From assembly GCF_014831675.1 (NCBI RefSeq), contig NZ_VJXY01000062.1, positions 1-35,123 of the forward strand: a DNA stretch of 35,123 bases, written 5' to 3'. Below are positions 32,007 to 35,123 of the stretch, one piece after another. The position numbers and the translations under genes were made by a program. Below the pieces are notes generated by a model that saw nothing but the letters and a program-made list of their open reading frames with translations, had not been told where the DNA came from and did no database searches. Positions within the stretch are counted from its first letter, which is position 1, and every line of letters begins with the position of its first letter. The stretch is from Komarekiella delphini-convector SJRDD-AB1 (GTDB lineage: Bacteria > Cyanobacteriota > Cyanobacteriia > Cyanobacteriales > Nostocaceae).

Positions 32007-32570
32007 TTAGGGATTGCGAAGCCACTCTTGTTTAGCTTGGCATTCATATCTGCTACGGATTCCCATTAACATAGGGTCGGGTTCGGAAGTTAAAAATTTA
32101 TACAGTGCAACTGCTTTTTCTTTGGTCGTCAATTGCTGAATTTTGATGTCAGACGTGGGTTTAGGAAGGGTAGCTTCTTCATTTGCTGGCCCGACATGAA
32201 AATCCTTCATTAAGTAATAACCTTCATCTGCGGCTTCACCCCTAATCAAACATCCTCGTGACTTGACAAACAAATGTAAGTCTATCCCTGTAGTGAACTC
32301 TCGCCTCCGCACCATTTCATACTGTGTGGCTGGGCCCCAAACTAGCTGACTTGATTCTAAGCATTGATTTTTGAGGTTACGAGACATAGAAACAATTTTT
32401 TGTACCCCACAAACCTTCCATGACACTTTATAAAGTGGGGGTGTGCTTTTGACTAATCCTTCAACCCTGCGTAATTCTGCATTTGTCTGTGCATCAACGC
32501 TATTAGCCTGGCATGACCCTACAACCAACGACAAAGCAAGCATTGCTACGGCATTTTTAATTTTCAACAT
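32007..32570 (-). CDS. putative lipoprotein (187 aa)
   Basis: The signal sequence MLKIKNAVAMLALSLVVGSC has a lipobox VVGSC with the lipid-bearing Cys20. The mature part has no recognised domain. It contains scattered Cys (WKVCGVQ, NQCLES, RGCLIRG, RYECQ) that could pair in an oxidising compartment, and ends in a helical segment (TTKEKAVALYKFLTS...YECQAKQEWLRNP). It is 39 nt downstream of the NarL-type regulator, so it may be co-transcribed. A cell-envelope role is inferred; VirB7-type T4SS lipoproteins are much shorter, so this is probably not one. No similarity to named families was noticed. Confidence 0.6.
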   Translation of the reverse strand: MLKIKNAVAMLALSLVVGSCQANSVDAQTNAELRRVEGLVKSTPPLYKVSWKVCGVQKIVSMSRNLKNQCLESSQLVWGPATQYEMVRRREFTTGIDLHLFVKSRGCLIRGEAADEGYYLMKDFHVGPANEEATLPKPTSDIKIQQLTTKEKAVALYKFLTSEPDPMLMGIRSRYECQAKQEWLRNP

Positions 32571-32609
32571 CTACACTCTCTTGTTTAAATTTGATTCAAC
32601 AGTCGCTCG

Positions 32610-33323
32610 TTATGACGGCTGGTATCTTTTTTGCGGACAATTGCCTAATACTTCACAAATCACGGTGTTGTAATTAAAGTATCCAAGTTTGACTCCGCGC
32701 ATAACTGCATGAGGACGGTTGTAAGCTTGTAATTTCTTATTGACCAAGTGAACGTAGGATTTGACTGTACCTTCTGTTACATTCATCAGTTCTGCAATTT
32801 GCTCATTTGAAAGACCACATGCCATAAACTTGAGTGTTCTCAGTTCTGTGGTTGTTAAAGTAACTCTAAAGTTTTTTCCTTTGTGAGTTCTGCTTTTCTC
32901 CTCTTTGGCTTTGTTATTATTGGTTAAAAAATTCTTTGACAGTTTTGGATCGATCCAACATTCGCCTTCTTTTGTCTTAACAATTGCATATCTGAGAATT
33001 TCTGGTTCAGAAGTCGAGAGTAAATACGAGTCAGCCCCAGCGCTCAATGCCAGGGCAACTATTTCTTCATCATCTTGATCTGTCAAGATTACCACTTTGC
33101 AATCAAAGCGTTGTTTAATCGCAATTGTGGCTTCTATACCACCCATGTCTGGTAAAGAAATATTGATAATCACAATATCGGGTAAGGTTTTTGCAACTAA
33201 CTCAATGCCCTCTGCCGCACAAGCTACCTCTCCACAAACCTCCATCATTGGAGATTGTGAAATTGCATTGACCAATCCCAAGCGTAAAAGAGCCTGCCCT
33301 TCAATAATTACTATTCGGATCAT
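32610..33323 (-). CDS. NarL/LuxR-type regulator with a degenerate receiver domain
   Basis: The 237-aa protein has a receiver-like N-domain (1-115) and a LuxR-type HTH (about 168-230, TTELRTLKFMACGLSNEQIAELMNVTEGTVKSYVHLVNKKL). The receiver lacks the catalytic set: the acidic pair is Glu8-Gly9, the phospho-acceptor position is Asn54 (VIINISLPDM instead of D), and the conserved Lys is Ser103 (SYLLSTS). Thr81 is kept. It therefore cannot be phosphorylated in the usual way. It may act as a constitutive DNA-binding protein or respond to a ligand or partner. A lipoprotein gene follows 39 nt downstream. Start ATG at 33323; no histidine kinase lies nearby. Confidence 0.85.
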   Translation of the reverse strand: MIRIVIIEGQALLRLGLVNAISQSPMMEVCGEVACAAEGIELVAKTLPDIVIINISLPDMGGIEATIAIKQRFDCKVVILTDQDDEEIVALALSAGADSYLLSTSEPEILRYAIVKTKEGECWIDPKLSKNFLTNNNKAKEEKSRTHKGKNFRVTLTTTELRTLKFMACGLSNEQIAELMNVTEGTVKSYVHLVNKKLQAYNRPHAVMRGVKLGYFNYNTVICEVLGNCPQKRYQPS

Positions 33324-33437
33324 GATGTCAATACATCGCTACTTTTATATATTAAACGTTAAGTTAACACGCTTGTCTTAATTCAAGTAGTTTATGAAGA
33401 AACAATACATTCGTCAATAATAAGAAAGCATGATTAG

Positions 33438-33986
33438 TTAGCGTGAAGAATCAATCATTCTAAAATCTGAATCTGGCTGATTCAATGGTAAAAATTTCAG
33501 TTTTACCCCTGGTCGGATATGAACTTGATTAGCTTGTTTTGCCCTGAGTTCCAAAACATGAGTTGCAGTAGAAGCATAGTATACAGGACATGGTTGTTTT
33601 GGGCATGGGGATGCATTATTAATCACCTTTGTTACTACACCATCATCTAGATAAACAATGTCAAGGGGGATTTGGACTTTGTACATCCAAAAGCCTACAT
33701 TAGTATGCCGTCTACCTAAGTCGAATAACATTCCCTTATTGCTTGGCAAAAAAGTCCGAAATTTTAATCCTTTGTATAACTCTTCTGGTAGTGAGGCTAA
33801 CTCTAGGTAAAAAGTACGCTCTCCCTGAATCAGCTTATATTTGATAGGTAGTTGTTGAGGAGAGTTTTGCAAATACCCGTTAGCAAGCGCTCCTACAATC
33901 AATGACAGACCTAAAACTGGCCCAATGATTTTGATGACCTTAAAAACAAAAGCATAAGGATTGCTTTTGAGTGAGAGGGGAAACAT
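33438..33986 (-). CDS. DUF192 family membrane-anchored protein
   Basis: The 182-aa protein has a membrane anchor (about 15-40) followed by the DUF192 fold (about 52-165). The family motif is clear: LELASLPEELYKGLKFRTFLPSNKGMLFD, GFWMYKVQIPLDIVYLDDGVV, ASPCPKQPCPVYYAS, and THVLELRAKQA...GVKLKFLPL. Many bacteria carry such proteins; the function is unknown. Where the usual form has 'RxxLpxxxGMLF' the Met-Leu-Phe is present. It follows the AAA+ gene with only 2 nt between, so the two form an operon. The adjoining Cys pair (CPKQPC) may be a disulfide. Confidence 0.85.
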   Translation of the reverse strand: MFPLSLKSNPYAFVFKVIKIIGPVLGLSLIVGALANGYLQNSPQQLPIKYKLIQGERTFYLELASLPEELYKGLKFRTFLPSNKGMLFDLGRRHTNVGFWMYKVQIPLDIVYLDDGVVTKVINNASPCPKQPCPVYYASTATHVLELRAKQANQVHIRPGVKLKFLPLNQPDSDFRMIDSSR

Positions 33987-33988
33987 AA

Positions 33989-34954
33989 TTAACTAAAGAT
34001 ATTGACATTGCCATTGCTGTAAACGGAGTCATCAACAGGGCTAGATGGTAATCCCTGTAAGGAGGCTTTATTTCGCATTCTCTCAACTTTGTCAGCTTCT
34101 CTGATGGCCAAAGGATTGATATTCTGCCTTGCTTCTAGCAGAGACAAGAGTGTAATTTCTAAAACAGTCGGCTCATTAGTTAGCGGTACATCACTGGGAA
34201 ACATCGCATAGAAAGTGCTGGCTGCGGCCCTTTCCACAATGTTTTGAATTTCTGCGCCGACACAGCGGTGTGTTTCTTTGAGTAGCCGACGCCATTCTTG
34301 TTCAGTAAAGGCATCTCCTCCATTAAGGAAGCGTTGATCAAAACGTCCCAGGTGAATTTTGAATATCTCATAGCGTTCTCCATTGTTTGGCAAATCGACT
34401 TTGAAGATATCATCAAATCGTCCGGCTCTAGTCAGTTCCGGGGGCAAGTAGTCTAAATTATTAACTGAAGCTATTACAATTACTTCACTTGTCCGCTCTT
34501 GCATCCAAGTCAATAACATTCCTGCCAGTCGTCGGGACAGATCATCATCTCCGGCAAATCCCTTATCAAAGTCGTCTAAATACAAAAGTACACGATTAAT
34601 CCGATCTACCAAGCCCAGTAACTTTTTCAGCTTGTATTCTGCCTGATTACCATAACTGCGAAAACTGCTCCATTCCAAAACAATCAATGGAAATCCCAAG
34701 ATTTGGGAGCAAGCTTTGGCGGAGTGGGATTTTCCTGTTCCTGGTGGCCCTACCAATAACACCCCTTTTGGTAGCTTAAGATTGTATGCTTTGGCTAAGG
34801 GTGTTAACAAACGTTTGTATTTCCTAAATACTCCTTGCATCAGTTCTAGTCCTCCAACTGCGTGAGCCGAAGGTTGGAAAAATTCAATGTTGTAGACTCG
34901 TTTAAGGGGTGCAACGCGAAAAAGTTGGGTAATGAAGGGTAGTGTGAAAGGCAC
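33989..34954 (-). CDS. AAA+ ATPase (Ycf46/FtsH-like core)
   Basis: The 321-aa AAA+ protein has Walker A GPPGTGKS at residues 69-76. Walker B is LLYLDDFD at 123-130, with Asp-Asp in place of Asp-Glu. Sensor 1 Asn is in IASVNNLDYLP (about 161-171), followed by the arginine-finger segment PPELTRAGRFD (171-181). The helical lid runs to about 265. It lacks the N-terminal membrane region and the zinc protease of FtsH, and is shorter than Ycf46. It probably remodels a protein partner; the missing Glu may slow hydrolysis. It is the first gene of an operon with the DUF192 protein. The starting ATG at 34954 is the only reasonable one; no strong Shine-Dalgarno. Confidence 0.8.
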   Translation of the reverse strand: MPFTLPFITQLFRVAPLKRVYNIEFFQPSAHAVGGLELMQGVFRKYKRLLTPLAKAYNLKLPKGVLLVGPPGTGKSHSAKACSQILGFPLIVLEWSSFRSYGNQAEYKLKKLLGLVDRINRVLLYLDDFDKGFAGDDDLSRRLAGMLLTWMQERTSEVIVIASVNNLDYLPPELTRAGRFDDIFKVDLPNNGERYEIFKIHLGRFDQRFLNGGDAFTEQEWRRLLKETHRCVGAEIQNIVERAAASTFYAMFPSDVPLTNEPTVLEITLLSLLEARQNINPLAIREADKVERMRNKASLQGLPSSPVDDSVYSNGNVNIFS

Positions 34955-35020
34955 AAAAAAAAGTAGGATGCCTGGACAAGATGTTTAGGCTGATAGCCAA
35001 GCAACCAGGAGTCTCCTACG

Positions 35021-35123
35021 TTGAAAAGTAATAACAATATACCTGCAACACTAGACCTAGCTCAATCCCTCAAAAATTTTTCTCAAACAATTACTGAACC
35101 AATGTCAGTATCTGATGTTTCCC
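35021..35123 (+). CDS. start of a rightward gene, partial at the window edge
   Basis: A TTG at 35021 opens 34 sense codons to the window end (reading from LKSNNNIPATLDLA to VSDVS). AGGAG lies nine bases upstream, and an in-frame TAG at 34994 excludes a longer start. It is divergent from the AAA+ gene. No family is recognisable from 34 residues. The TTG start and short view keep confidence low. Confidence 0.4.
   Translation, partial: MKSNNNIPATLDLAQSLKNFSQTITEPMSVSDVS

Noticed and set aside
31821-32069. Rightward ORF of Ala/Ser/Pro repeats
   Set aside because: It is the translation of tandem repeat DNA and runs into the lipoprotein gene on the other strand.
33340-33375. AAACGTTAAGTTAAC resembling the parAB operator core
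   Set aside because: It matches only the AACGTTA part and lacks the two-fold symmetry of the 16-bp sites, so it was not counted as another copy.
1-35123. CRISPR array, tRNA, rRNA or riboswitch
   Set aside because: No regularly spaced 25-40 bp repeats, no cloverleaf-like sequence with a TTCGA loop and acceptor stem, and no known riboswitch core were noticed. The repeats present are short heptamer tracts and HIP1 sites.

Overview
The window looks cyanobacterial, most likely from a filamentous Nostoc-type genome. At least nine HIP1 octamers (GCGATCGC) are scattered through it. It has A+T-rich intergenic DNA, short tandem heptamer repeats of the kind common in Nostocales, a close BicA homologue, and cyanobacterial plasmid families such as the DUF3854 replication-type protein. 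Most of the DNA looks like part of a large conjugative plasmid or an integrated conjugative element. No tRNA, rRNA, CRISPR array or phage structural gene was seen.

Layout. Positions 1-2810 hold a bicA-type Na+/bicarbonate symporter followed by the first 125 codons of a CPA2-type Na+/H+ antiporter. The antiporter is cut off by a decayed IS630-family element (2808-4058). To the right of the IS the DNA does not continue the antiporter, so the IS marks a junction between a metabolic block and accessory DNA. From 4059 to 7724 there is a small broken ORF, a small acidic protein, a P63C-domain protein and, convergent to it, an AIPR-family (abortive-infection-like) protein. A parA-parB partition operon follows (7755-9781). 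Its promoter region has two perfect 16-bp palindromes 31 bp apart.

From 10787 to 28039 there is one long rightward block of tightly packed genes, many with 4-bp or larger overlaps. They encode a type IV secretion (conjugation) apparatus: a VirB2-like pilin, a VirB3-like protein, the VirB4 ATPase, VirB5-, VirB6-, VirB8-, VirB10- and VirB9-like components, an unrecognised one-TM protein, a P-loop-less paralogue of the coupling protein, the full TraD/VirD4 coupling protein, a small unknown, a 1025-aa DUF3854 (Toprim-like) protein with a triplicated C-terminal module, and a Gln-rich protein. Degenerate copies of the parAB operator motif lie just upstream of this block, which suggests shared control of partition and transfer. 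No relaxase and no VirB11 were recognised.

From 28228 onwards: a tRNA-dihydrouridine synthase; then, leftward, a four-gene operon with two P-loop (ParA/StbB-like) NTPases; an operon of a NarL-type regulator with a degenerate receiver domain plus a lipoprotein; and an AAA+ ATPase/DUF192 pair. The window ends in a short partial rightward ORF.

The most interesting points are: (1) the dead coupling-protein paralogue, kept under clear purifying selection and overlapping the real traD; (2) the shared palindromic operator family; (3) the DUF3854 protein without a recognisable helicase but with a triplicated domain; (4) the regulator lacking every phosphorylation residue; and (5) the paired P-loop ATPase operon.
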